Positions 16,514 to 25,600 of a stretch of 64,000 bases of DNA are shown here, in pieces. Under the pieces are notes generated by a model. The model had not been told where the DNA came from. It did no database searches and was given only the letters and a program-made list of their open reading frames with translations. Made by a program: the position numbers and the translations under genes. Numbering within the stretch: the stretch's first letter is position 1; each line of letters begins with the position of its first letter. Source of the stretch: Pelosinus baikalensis (GTDB lineage Bacteria; Bacillota; Negativicutes; DSM-13327); contig NZ_JAJHJB010000005.1 of NCBI RefSeq assembly GCF_020819555.1, positions 62,001 to 126,000 of the forward strand, given 5' to 3'.

Positions 16514-17743
16514 ATGAGTCAACTAATTAATAATCGAGAGTACAGGCAAAAAGCTTTAAAAGAAATAATCTTGGAACTTCATCAGGGAAAATCAGTTCAG
16601 GACGTCAAAGACAAATTTGATAAAATTGCTGTAGGCATGGATCCATCTGAACTCTCTTTGATTGAACAAGGACTGATTAATGAGGGGTTACCAGTGGAAG
16701 AAGTCCAACGACTCTGCGATGTTCATGCTGCGGTCTTCCGAGATGCATTAGAGAAAAATCCGGAATTATCAGTAGAGCATGGACATCCAGCAGCAATTTT
16801 TATAGCAGAGAATCAAGCACTGCAAAAGCTAATAGATCAGGAAATTAGGCCTATCCTCATAGAACTAAAGCAGGCGCCTAGCCAGGCTGAAAAAGCATTA
16901 GCTTTACAATTGACTGAAAAAATAAACTTGCTATGGGACGTTGATAAACATTATAGGCGAAAAGAGGATCTTATATTTCCGTTTTTGGAAAAGTATGAAA
17001 TTACTGGGCCACCCAAAGTCATGTGGGGCGTCGACGATAAAATCAGGAACTTGTTAAAAGAGGCAAAAAGCTTGGCTGTTGCTTATCAATCACCTATAAA
17101 AGAGGACTTAATTGCTAAAACGGAAGAAACATTAGTACAAGTTGAGGAAATGATTTTTAAAGAAGAAAAAATATTCCTGCCAATGGCGATGGAAACACTT
17201 TCAGAAGATGAATGGTACGGTGCTCTACTCGACAGTGATGAAATTGGTTATTGCTTAGTGGAACCTCAGTATGGCTGGAAACCATATCGGGAGGATGTGA
17301 AGGAAGACGTTATAAATCCACTCAATGAAAATAATACAAGCGGCCATGTTAAGTTTGACACTGGTTTTTTATCACCCCAAGAAATTGAATTGATTTATCG
17401 GCATTTACCAGTTGATATCACTTTTGTTGATAAAAATGGAGTCGTTAAGTTTTTCTCTACGACCAAGGAGCGAATTTTCCCACGCACCCGTACGATTATA
17501 GGTCGTAAGGTAGAAAACTGCCATCCTCCAGCGAGTGCCCATGTGGTAGAAAAAATAGTGGAGGACTTTAAAAGCGGGAAAAAGGACAATGAAGACTTTT
17601 GGATCAAGATGGGAGATAAATTCGTATATATTCGTTATTTTGCGGTAAGAGACAAGGACGAAAATTTCTCTGGCGTTTTAGAAGTTACCCAGGATATTAA
17701 GCCGATTCAAGCGATTACGGGAGAAAAGCGAATTACAGACTAA
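16514..17743 (+). CDS. DUF438 - hemerythrin - PAS sensor protein
   Basis: 409 residues from the ATG at 16514 (GGGGAGGT upstream). Domain order: DUF438 (about 10-75, LKEIILELHQGKSVQDVK), a hemerythrin-like HHE bundle (about 80-235, with His/Glu ligands in VEHGHPAAIF, DVDKHYRRKEDLIFPFLEK and EEKIFLPMA) and a C-terminal PAS domain (about 290-400, DITFVDKNGVVKFFS, VEKIVEDFKSGKKDNEDFWI). The di-iron hemerythrin could sense O2 or NO; the PAS domain may bind a ligand. There is no DNA-binding or kinase domain, so its output is unknown. It lies next to the Nre-type promoters of the nitrate/sulfite island, which suggests a redox role. Confidence 0.85.
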   Translation: MSQLINNREYRQKALKEIILELHQGKSVQDVKDKFDKIAVGMDPSELSLIEQGLINEGLPVEEVQRLCDVHAAVFRDALEKNPELSVEHGHPAAIFIAENQALQKLIDQEIRPILIELKQAPSQAEKALALQLTEKINLLWDVDKHYRRKEDLIFPFLEKYEITGPPKVMWGVDDKIRNLLKEAKSLAVAYQSPIKEDLIAKTEETLVQVEEMIFKEEKIFLPMAMETLSEDEWYGALLDSDEIGYCLVEPQYGWKPYREDVKEDVINPLNENNTSGHVKFDTGFLSPQEIELIYRHLPVDITFVDKNGVVKFFSTTKERIFPRTRTIIGRKVENCHPPASAHVVEKIVEDFKSGKKDNEDFWIKMGDKFVYIRYFAVRDKDENFSGVLEVTQDIKPIQAITGEKRITD

Positions 17744-17761
17744 GTTAGGAGCAATAAACAA

Positions 17762-17827
17762 TAGGGAATTCCCACGACTTAAATAGGGAATTCCCTAGAT
17801 TACTTTTAGCCATCAAAAGAGTATAAT
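17762..17827 (+). promoter_or_regulatory. NreC-type tandem operator and promoter, copy A
   Basis: TAGGGAATTCCC at 17762-17773 and a perfect TAGGG-AATT-CCCTA at 17784-17797, exactly 22 bases apart. TATAAT at 17822-17827 starts 36 bases after the second GGG. The -35 position holds ATTACT, a poor match, as expected of an activator-dependent promoter. The motif equals the staphylococcal NreC site TAGGG-N4-CCCTA. The two copies also form a hairpin, so a terminator role for the upstream DUF438 gene cannot be excluded, though no T-run follows. Confidence 0.75.
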
Positions 17828-17920
17828 AAATTTTCTACTGATATAGGTACAAGTATATTTACGATGTTTGTAAATTGTTCCATGGGCCTTATTAGATGTT
17901 GGAGAGGAATAACGACATGT

Positions 17921-18112
17921 ATGCATACTAATTCACGACAAATACTGCATCGTAAATTGAACTTTAAACACATTAGTTGGTCTACTTTAGGGAGCTTGTG
18001 TGCGAGGAAGGTTTTCTTTACAGTGTTGATTGGTAGCATCATGGTAGCAGCTGTAGCAGTGGTTTTTAATAAATATGTACTAAAGTACAAATACCCTCAT
18101 TATTGGTGGTAG
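17921..18112 (+). CDS. Small membrane protein under an NreC-type promoter
   Basis: 63 residues if read from the ATG at 17921, about 13 bases after GGAGAGG (17901-17907); the same frame opens at 17864 without a ribosome site. The N-terminal half is basic and polar (MHTNSRQILHRKLNFKHISW). Residues of about 30-50 form one membrane helix (VFFTVLIGSIMVAAVAVVF), and the protein ends in a short aromatic tail KYKYPHYWW. I do not recognise a family. Its presence behind promoter copy A, with a predicted transcript start near 17834, makes it a likely member of the Nre regulon. An overlapping minus-strand frame exists but lacks a ribosome site. Confidence 0.45.
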   Translation: MHTNSRQILHRKLNFKHISWSTLGSLCARKVFFTVLIGSIMVAAVAVVFNKYVLKYKYPHYWW

Positions 18113-18202
18113 ATACATTCTAAAACAATGTGTTATTTTCTTTGCCAATAATTAAAATGGTGTAATCCCTCTAGGAATAGAAATTTATTAAAATAAACAA
18201 TG

Positions 18203-18268
18203 TAGGGAATTTCCTTTATCAATAGAGGGAATTCCCTACATTACTTTTTAGTAGTTAAATATTAAAAT
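18203..18268 (+). promoter_or_regulatory. NreC-type tandem operator and promoter of asrABC, copy B
   Basis: TAGGGAATTTCC (18203-18214) and GAGGGAATTCCCTA (18225-18238), GGG to GGG 22 bases. TAAAAT at 18263-18268 begins 36 bases after the second GGG, the same geometry as copies A and C. Outer flanks AATGTA / TACATT extend the dyad as in copy C. The predicted leader of asrA is about 110 bases. Confidence 0.78.
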
Positions 18269-18383
18269 TAGCCTGATATCTATTCATTGCACAAAAGAAC
18301 TATAGAATAATAAGGTTCTCAAAGAGGCAAGGGTAAAAGCAGGATTCATAAGAAAAAAACAAACGTAGGAAAGGAAAAAAATA

Positions 18384-19376
18384 ATGGCATATAAAGTAAC
18401 CGGGATAAGGTTTAACCAGTACTTAAAAGAACTAGAAAAGGAGTATCTAATTTTTGCTCCCGTAGCTCTCTTGGGGAAGGGGGCTTTTACCAATACGGAT
18501 TCAGTTAGGTATCAGAAAATAACAAAGCTAGAAGAAGTCGAACTGACGATAAAAACTAATTTTTCTGCTAAAGAAATTCTTCTACCCATTACTGAGACTT
18601 TATTTTATTTTAACGAGGATAATTGGACAGAACCCAAGGTTCATGATAAAAAAATACTGCTATTCTTGAGAAGTTGTGACATACATGGCATAAAAAGGCT
18701 TGATGATATCTATCTAAGAAATGGATGTGAAGATCCTTACTATAAGGTATTTCGTGAAAAAGTAAGATTTTGTCTCATCGAATGTTATGAAAGTTTTGCA
18801 AACTGTTTTTGCGCCAGTATGGGAACCAATATTACGGATGAATATGATATGTTTATACGTCCTGAGGGTGATTATGTATATGTTGGAATTAATAATAAAG
18901 AGATGGGGCGGCTGGATGAAAAGGTAGTAGACCTTTCTCCGCGTTTCGTCATGGAAAATAAAACGAAGGTTTCTATACCGAAAGAGCTATCAAAAGGCCT
19001 GGCACAATCTGTTTTTTGGGAAGAATATTCATCTCGCTGCATCGGCTGCGGAAGATGTAGTTTTGTATGTCCAACTTGTAGTTGTTTCTCGATGCAAGAT
19101 ATCTTTTATAAAGAAAATAAAAACATGGGAGAGCGAAGACGGGTTTGGTCTTCCTGTATGGTTGATGGCTTCACGGATATGGCCGGAGGACATTCATTCC
19201 GCAAAAAGCAAGGAGATCGTATGCGATTTAGAGTGATGCATAAGTTTCATGATTATAAAAAGCGCTTTGGCTACCATATGTGTGTCGGGTGTGGAAGATG
19301 TGATGATGCATGTCCAGAGTATATTTCGATTGCGCATTGTGCAAATAGACTAAACAGCATAGTGGAGGAGAAATAA
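18384..19376 (+). CDS. asrA: Anaerobic sulfite reductase subunit A
   Basis: 330 residues. An N-terminal half of the AsrA/4Fe-4S dicluster type (ILLFLRSCDIHGIKRLDD) is followed by two ferredoxin clusters: CIGCGRCSFVCPTC at about 218-231 and CVGCGRCDDACPEY at about 300-313. AsrA passes electrons from the flavoprotein AsrB to the siroheme subunit AsrC in the cytoplasm. The start has AGGAAAGGAAAAAA upstream. Its TAA and the ATG of asrB overlap (TAATGA), so the three genes form one operon behind NreC-type copy B. Length and cluster spacing are as in Salmonella and clostridial AsrA. Confidence 0.95.
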   Translation: MAYKVTGIRFNQYLKELEKEYLIFAPVALLGKGAFTNTDSVRYQKITKLEEVELTIKTNFSAKEILLPITETLFYFNEDNWTEPKVHDKKILLFLRSCDIHGIKRLDDIYLRNGCEDPYYKVFREKVRFCLIECYESFANCFCASMGTNITDEYDMFIRPEGDYVYVGINNKEMGRLDEKVVDLSPRFVMENKTKVSIPKELSKGLAQSVFWEEYSSRCIGCGRCSFVCPTCSCFSMQDIFYKENKNMGERRRVWSSCMVDGFTDMAGGHSFRKKQGDRMRFRVMHKFHDYKKRFGYHMCVGCGRCDDACPEYISIAHCANRLNSIVEEK

Positions 19377-20170
19377 TGAGCAATACGTATCTGCCTTTTA
19401 AATCCCGAATTATAAAAATAATTCCTCATACTGCTATTGATTATACTTTCTTAATGGAGTATAAGGGCGATGTAAAGCCTGGACAGTTTTTTGAAGTATC
19501 CATTCCTAAATTTGGCGAAGCACCCATATCTGTGAGTGAAATTGGTGAAGGGTATGTTGGATTGACAATTCGCAGAGTGGGGCTGGTTACCAATACGATT
19601 CATGAGCTGCAGGAAGGTGGCGTGTTATTCCTAAGGGGGCCTTATGGTAATGGTTTTGACATTGACTTGTTTAAATCGAAGGAAGTTATTGTTGCTGCTG
19701 GTGGGACGGGGTTAGCACCAGTCAAAGGCGTTGTAGATTACTTTGCTGATAATGTTCATGAAGTGACAGTCTTTTCCTTGATTGCTGGATTCAAATCACC
19801 TAAAGATATACTTTATAAAGCTGACTTTGAGAAGTGGCAAAGGGCAATAAATGTTATAGTAACAGTAGATGGTTCAGATGATGAAACGTATACAGGCAAT
19901 ACGGGTCTTATTACAAATTATATACAGGATATCTCCATAGAAAATCAATCAATGGCAAATGTGATTGTTGTAGGTCCGCCTGTAATGATTCGTTTTACTG
20001 TGGCAGAATTTTTAAAAAGAGGGATTAGGGAAGAAAATATATGGGTGTCCTATGAGAGAAAAATGTGCTGTGGCGTTGGCAAATGCGGACACTGTAAAAT
20101 TGACGATACTTATATTTGCCTTGAGGGACCTGTGTTTAATTATGTGAAAGCTAAGAGTTTTATTGATTAA
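19376..20170 (+). CDS. asrB: Anaerobic sulfite reductase subunit B (flavoprotein)
   Basis: 264 residues. It is a ferredoxin-NADP reductase-like fold: an FAD barrel (PGQFFEVSIPKFGEAPISVS, LTIRRVG, LRGPYGNGFD), an NAD-binding half (VAAGGTGLAPVKGVVDYF, VVGPPVMI) and a C-terminal [2Fe-2S] site with four Cys in CCGVGKCGHCKIDDTYIC at about 231-248. It oxidises NAD(P)H and hands electrons to AsrA. The ATG overlaps the asrA stop by one base. The sequence is related to dihydroorotate dehydrogenase electron-transfer subunit PyrK, but the asrA/asrC context settles the assignment. Confidence 0.95.
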   Translation: MSNTYLPFKSRIIKIIPHTAIDYTFLMEYKGDVKPGQFFEVSIPKFGEAPISVSEIGEGYVGLTIRRVGLVTNTIHELQEGGVLFLRGPYGNGFDIDLFKSKEVIVAAGGTGLAPVKGVVDYFADNVHEVTVFSLIAGFKSPKDILYKADFEKWQRAINVIVTVDGSDDETYTGNTGLITNYIQDISIENQSMANVIVVGPPVMIRFTVAEFLKRGIREENIWVSYERKMCCGVGKCGHCKIDDTYICLEGPVFNYVKAKSFID

Positions 20171-20189
20171 TTAAGGAGGAGCAGTATGC

Positions 20190-21137
20190 ATGGATATAAA
20201 TACAAAAATACTAAAAAAGAATGCCTTTCGTATAACAAAGGAAAGATATAAGACTGCTGTTAGGATTAGGGTTCCAGGGGGAGAAATGGCAGCAAAATAT
20301 CTGGATACGGTTAAGTACGTGGCAGAAACATTTGGTAATGGTACCATTCATATAACAACGCGACAAGGTTTTGAGATTCCAGGTATTGATATTGAAAAAA
20401 TGGCAGAGGTGAATGCCATAATTCAAAGTCTAATCGACGGACTTGAAGTTAACCAAACTGATTCTAATGCAGGATATTCTGCAGCAGGTACCAGAAATGT
20501 TGCGGCCTGTATTGGGAGTCGGGTATGCCAGTTTGCTAATTTTGATACCAGTGCTTTTGCTCAAAGGATAGAGAAAGTGATTTTCCCTAATGATTATCAT
20601 GTAAAAATTGCTCTTACTGGTTGTCCTAATGATTGTATTAAGGCAAGAATGAATGATTTTGGCATTATTGGCATGAACGAGTCACAGTATGATTCCTATC
20701 GGTGCATTGGATGTCAGGCATGTGTAAAAGCTTGTGAAAAAAAATCTGCTGGCGCCTTGAAATTTGAAAACTTTAAGGTAGTCAAGCATTCAGATAAATG
20801 CATTGGCTGCGGAGAATGTGTATTAAAGTGCCCAACAGGGGCTTGGACGAGAAGTTCCAATAAATTATATCAGCTTGTAATTATGGGAAGAACGGGAAGA
20901 AAGAACCCTAGAATTGCGCAGCCGTTTATCAAGTGGATTGATGAAGCTAGTGTTTTAGAGATCATTAAAAATACCTATGCCTATGTCCATAATTATATAG
21001 ACAAAGATGCACCAGGAGGAAAGGAACATGTAGGATACATTGTTGATAGAACTGGTTATCAGGTATTCAAAAACTGGGTATTGAAAGATGTAATTTTGAA
21101 TCCTAAGGCGCAAGTAGCGGAGTATATATATTGGTAA
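20190..21137 (+). CDS. asrC: Anaerobic sulfite reductase subunit C (siroheme)
   Basis: 315 residues, AAGGAGGAG upstream; an out-of-frame ATG four bases earlier is ignored. Substrate-binding half: ITTRQGFEIPGIDIEKMAEV. Siroheme/[4Fe-4S] ligands: CIGSRVC near 106-112 and TGCPNDC near 145-149. Two ferredoxin clusters follow, CIGCQACVKACEKK and CIGCGECVLKCPTG. AsrC reduces sulfite by six electrons to sulfide; siroheme reductases of this type can also act on nitrite. It sits directly before narK-narGHJI under the same type of promoter, and no other nitrite reductase is seen, so nitrite may be a physiological substrate (inference). Confidence 0.95.
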   Translation: MDINTKILKKNAFRITKERYKTAVRIRVPGGEMAAKYLDTVKYVAETFGNGTIHITTRQGFEIPGIDIEKMAEVNAIIQSLIDGLEVNQTDSNAGYSAAGTRNVAACIGSRVCQFANFDTSAFAQRIEKVIFPNDYHVKIALTGCPNDCIKARMNDFGIIGMNESQYDSYRCIGCQACVKACEKKSAGALKFENFKVVKHSDKCIGCGECVLKCPTGAWTRSSNKLYQLVIMGRTGRKNPRIAQPFIKWIDEASVLEIIKNTYAYVHNYIDKDAPGGKEHVGYIVDRTGYQVFKNWVLKDVILNPKAQVAEYIYW

Positions 21138-21177
21138 AGTTAACAATAATGACATAAATGATTTTTTATAGCCAATG

Positions 21178-21243
21178 TAGGGAATCCCCTTAATCTATAT
21201 AGGGGATTCCCTACATTACTTTTCATCGGCAAAATATTAAAAT
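21178..21243 (+). promoter_or_regulatory. NreC-type tandem operator and promoter of narK-narGHJI, copy C
   Basis: TAGGGAATCCCC (21178-21189) and TAGGGGATTCCCTA (21200-21213), GGG to GGG 22 bases. TAAAAT at 21238-21243 begins 36 bases after the second GGG. The T-to-C change in the left arm is balanced by A-to-G in the right, so the 16-base outer dyad AATGTAGGGAATCCCC is perfect. The predicted transcript starts near 21250, about 40 bases before narK. Confidence 0.8.
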
Positions 21244-21289
21244 AAATCTGACAATATATATTACACACTTACTAAAGGGGGACCAGTCA

Positions 21290-22591
21290 TTGTATAAATT
21301 GAAAATATGGAATCCGGAGGACCCTGTTTTTTGGGAGCAGGAGGGAAAAAAAATTGCGAACCGAAATTTATGGATTTCTGTTCCGGCTCTACTCGTATCT
21401 TTTTGCATTTGGGTGTTATGGTCGGTTATAGCGGTTAATCTTAACAGTGCAGGGTTCACATTCAGTACTGAGGAGTTATTTAATTTAGTTGCTTTGCCAG
21501 GATTATCAGGTGCAACGTTACGGATTCTGTATGCTTTTGTCGTACCTGTTTTTGGTGGTCGGAATTGGACGGTGATTAGCACGGCATCTCTTTTAGTTCC
21601 AGCGATTGGTATTGGATATGCAGTACAGGATATCACTACAACCTATAGAACGATGATGATATGGGCTATTTTATGTGGCTTAGGTGGAGGAAACTTCGCA
21701 TCGTCTATGGGTAACATTAGCTTCTTTTTCCCCAAGAAATTGAAGGGAACTGCATTAGGAATCAATGGGGGATTGGGTAATGTAGGCGTCAGTATTGTAC
21801 AGTTTGTGGTACCGTTTGTTGTTACTTTTGGAATCTTTGGCAGTATCGGTGGTGAACCTCAACTTTTAGTAAATGGCGGGAGTAGTAAAAGTATTTGGCT
21901 GCAAAATGCTGCTTTTATATGGATTATTCCTATTGTAGTGATCACAGTAGCCGCATTTTTTGGTATGAATAATTTGGAGACTGCTAAAGCGTCTCTTCGT
22001 GAACAATTCAGCATCTTCCGCTGTAAACATATGTGGATCATGAGTTTTATCTATACCATTGCTTTTGGTTCTTTTATTGGTTATTCCGCAGTCTTTCCCT
22101 TATTGATAAAGTTCCAATTTCCTATCATTAACCCGTTGCAATATGCTTTTTTAGGACCTCTCGTAGGCGCTCTCTCTCGTCCTATAGGAGGCTGGGCTGC
22201 TGATAAATACGGTGGGGCGCGAGTAAGCTTTTGGTCTATTTTTATTATGAGTGGTGCTACCTTAGGAGTTATCTTTTTTATGAACCAACATAATTTTGTC
22301 GCATTTTTTATCATGGCATTAATTTTATTTGTTACTACTGGGGCAGCCAGCGGTTCCACTTTTGGCATGTCTTCCAAAATATTTAACCCTAAAGAAGCAG
22401 CGCCAGCTATTGGCTTTATTTCAGCCGTTGCTGCTTATGGTGCGTTTTTTGTTCCCATAGCTTTTGGTTGGTCAACACGGACTACTGGATCGCCTGCCAT
22501 GGCCTTATATGGTTTTATTGCCTTTTATATAATCAGTCTATTTGTAATTCGTTATTATTACAGTCGAACAAATGCAGAGATAAAGTGCTAA
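21290..22591 (+). CDS. narK: NarK-type nitrate/nitrite MFS transporter
   Basis: 433 residues, 12 membrane segments, read from a TTG at 21290 with AAAGGGGG 6-8 bases upstream. Nitrate/nitrite porter signature: WAILCGLGGGNFASSMGNIS followed by FFFPKKLKGTALGINGGLGN, and the second half has GPLVGALSRPIGGWAADKYGG and GAASGSTFGMSSKIF. It moves nitrate in and nitrite out, or nitrate with protons. It is the first gene of the nar operon (narG 21 bases on) behind NreC-type copy C. The non-ATG start may lower its dosage relative to narG. Confidence 0.93.
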   Translation: MYKLKIWNPEDPVFWEQEGKKIANRNLWISVPALLVSFCIWVLWSVIAVNLNSAGFTFSTEELFNLVALPGLSGATLRILYAFVVPVFGGRNWTVISTASLLVPAIGIGYAVQDITTTYRTMMIWAILCGLGGGNFASSMGNISFFFPKKLKGTALGINGGLGNVGVSIVQFVVPFVVTFGIFGSIGGEPQLLVNGGSSKSIWLQNAAFIWIIPIVVITVAAFFGMNNLETAKASLREQFSIFRCKHMWIMSFIYTIAFGSFIGYSAVFPLLIKFQFPIINPLQYAFLGPLVGALSRPIGGWAADKYGGARVSFWSIFIMSGATLGVIFFMNQHNFVAFFIMALILFVTTGAASGSTFGMSSKIFNPKEAAPAIGFISAVAAYGAFFVPIAFGWSTRTTGSPAMALYGFIAFYIISLFVIRYYYSRTNAEIKC

Positions 22592-22612
22592 GAAATATGG
22601 AGGTGAGAATAA

Positions 22613-25600
22613 ATGAAGAAGCAAGAATTATCATTATGGAAAAAACTGAATTTCTTTAAAAGCAAAGAAACAGCGCAGAATGGCTGGAGCCAAGTGGTTG
22701 CAGATGATCGAAACGCTGAAACTATATACCGTAAGCGTTGGAATTATGACAAAGTGGTACGCACGACCCATGGTGTAAACTGTACAGGGTCCTGTAGCTG
22801 GAAGGTATTTGTTAAGGACGGTATTATTACTTCAGAAAACCAGCAGACGGATTATCCCTCTACAGGACCAGATATGCCAGAGTTTGAGCCTAGAGGATGT
22901 CCAAGGGGAGCTAGCTTCTCCTGGTATGTATATAGTCCTCTTAGAATTAAGCACCCTTATATTCGCCGTCAATTATTGTCCTTGTGGCGTGAGGCGCTAA
23001 CAAAAAATAATGGTCATTTAGTAAAGGCTTGGGGCTCCATTGTAGAAGATAAAGATAAAGTAAAACAATATAAAGAGGTGCGAGGCAAAGGTGGCTTTGT
23101 GAGGGTTGAGTGGCAAGAGGTTAATGAAATTATGTCCGCTATGCTGCTATATACCATTATCACTTACGGACCTGATCGCATTGCTGGTTTTACGCCCATA
23201 CCTGCCATGTCCATGGTAAGCTATGCAGCGGGATCACGATTTTTATCCCTCTTAGGTGCTCCTATGCTGAGTTTTTATGACTGGTATGCGGATTTGCCCC
23301 CTGCATCACCGCAGATATGGGGTGAGCAGACGGATGTACCGGAGAGCAGCGACTGGTATAATGCGGGGTATATCATTATGTGGGGTTCCAATATACCAAT
23401 GACTCGAACGCCAGATGCCCATTTTATGACGGAAGTCCGTTATAAAGGTACAAAGGTCGTAGCCGTCAGCCCTGACTATGCGGAAAATGTAAAATTTGCC
23501 GATAATTGGCTCCCAGTTAATCCGGGGTCAGACGCTGCTTTAGCTCAGGCAATGACCCATGTAATTTTGAAAGAATTTTATGTTGATAAACAAGAAAAAT
23601 ACTTTTTGGACTATGCAAAACAGTTTACGGATATGCCATTTTTAGTACTCATTGAAAAAGATGATACTGTTTATACCCCAGGTCGTTTTGTGCGAGCTAG
23701 TGATCTTGGGCTAGCAGTGAATAAAGGCGAGTGGAAACCAGTACTGTGGGATGCAGTACAAGAAGGTCCAGCGATTCCTAAAGGGACCATTGGCCAGCGT
23801 TGGGATAGTACGGGACAATGGAATCTGAAAATGGAGAATGAATCTGGTGAGGCTCTTTCTCCGTTACTGACATTCCTTGGTCTGGAAGATGAGCAAATTT
23901 GTGTGGATCTTCCTGAATTTACGGAAGGTGGTACTGGAATTGTTAAACGAGGCATTCCCGTTAAATTGATTATGAAAAACGGTAAATTGCTAAGAGTCAC
24001 AACTGTATTTGATCTGATGTTAGCTCAATATGGAGTGAAACGTAATCTGCCAGGACAATATCCTTTAGATTATTATGATGAACAAACATATACCCCGGCT
24101 TGGCAAAAGAAACATACGAATGTGGAAACTGAATTAGTGATTCAAATAGCTAGAGAATTTGCCCAAAATGCTGCCGATACGTTGGGGCGGTCCATGATTA
24201 TCATGGGAGCAGGCATTAATCATTGGTTTAATGGAGACACCATTTACCGGGCGATATTAAATTTGGTAATCCTAACTGGCTGTCAGGGTGTAAATGGCGG
24301 TGGTTGGGCTCATTATGTAGGACAGGAGAAGTGTCGTCCTATCGAAGGCTGGGGTACAGTAGCATTTGCTCGTGACTGGTCAATGCCTCCACGTCTGCAG
24401 AATGCGACCTCCTTTTTTTATTTTGCCACCAATCAGTGGCAGTATGAAACACATAGCATGGATGGACTAAAATCACCAACAGTCACTAAAAGCCGCTATA
24501 GCCATCCCGCAGACTATAATGTGTTAGCCGCCAGACTCGGATGGATGCCTTCCTATCCTCAGTTTAGTGAAAATCCTTTGCAGCTAAGTGCAGAAGCCAG
24601 TCAAGCAGGAGCTGAAACTTCCGATCAAGTCATCAGTCATGTCGTTGAAAAACTCAAGGACAAATCCATGTCTTTTGCCGTAGAAGATCCTGACAACAGG
24701 AAGAATCACCCTCGTGGATTATTTGTCTGGCGTTCTAACTTGATTTCTAGTTCTGGTAAAGGGCATGAGTATTTTCTGAAATATTTACTGGGAGCATCTC
24801 ATGGTCTCTTATCGGAACCGAATGAAGAGCTAAGGCCAGAAGAAGTTACGTGGAATAATGCACCCCCAGAAGGTAAGCTGGATTTATTGGTTACTATAGA
24901 TTTTCGCATGGCTGGCACGGCGCTTTACTCTGATATTGTACTGCCTGCAGCTACTTGGTATGAAAAAACAGATTTAAGCAGTACGGATATGCATCCTTTT
25001 GTTCATCCGTTCAATCCAGCCATTAATCCACCTTGGGAAGCTAAATCAGATTGGGATATTTTCAAAAGTTTAGCAAAGACCTTTTCCACTATAGCAAAAG
25101 AATATCTGCCTGAGGTGCAACAAGATATTGTGGCAGTGCCGCTTATGCATGATTCGCCAGGCGAGATTGCCCAACCTTTTGGCAAGGTGCTGGATTGGCG
25201 CAAAGGAGAAGTAGAGGCGGTGCCTGGAAAGACGATGCCGAATCTGGTAATGGTGGAGCGGGATTATAAAGAAATTTATAATAAATTTACTTCCCTTGGT
25301 ACATTATTAGAAAAAAATCCAGTGGGGGCCCATGGTTATGCTGTTCCTGTTAAAGAACAGTATGAAGAACTAAAAAAGAGTAATGGGCAGGTTACTGTGC
25401 CAGGTGTGGCTTTCGGTCGTCCTGCTATCGAGACTGCTCGTCAAGCGGCAGAAGCAATCCTTACATTGTCAAGTGCTACTAATGGCAAATTAGCCATGAA
25501 AGCGTGGGAAGATGCGGAAAAGAAAACGGGTATGGAGCTTAAAGATATCAGCGCTGGCAGGGCGGGAGAAAAGTTTACTTTTAAGGACATTACGGTGCAG

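Noticed and set aside
17806..18090. Minus-strand 94-codon frame opposite the small membrane protein
   Set aside because: No ribosome site, unlikely composition, and the plus strand has a promoter, a ribosome site and a membrane helix.
17762..21213. Reading the three GGGAATTCCC hairpins as plain transcription terminators or a MITE-like repeat
   Set aside because: None is followed by a T-run. Their fixed spacing to each other and to a -10 hexamer, and their match to the NreC motif next to nreABC, fit operators better; copy A may still double as a weak terminator.
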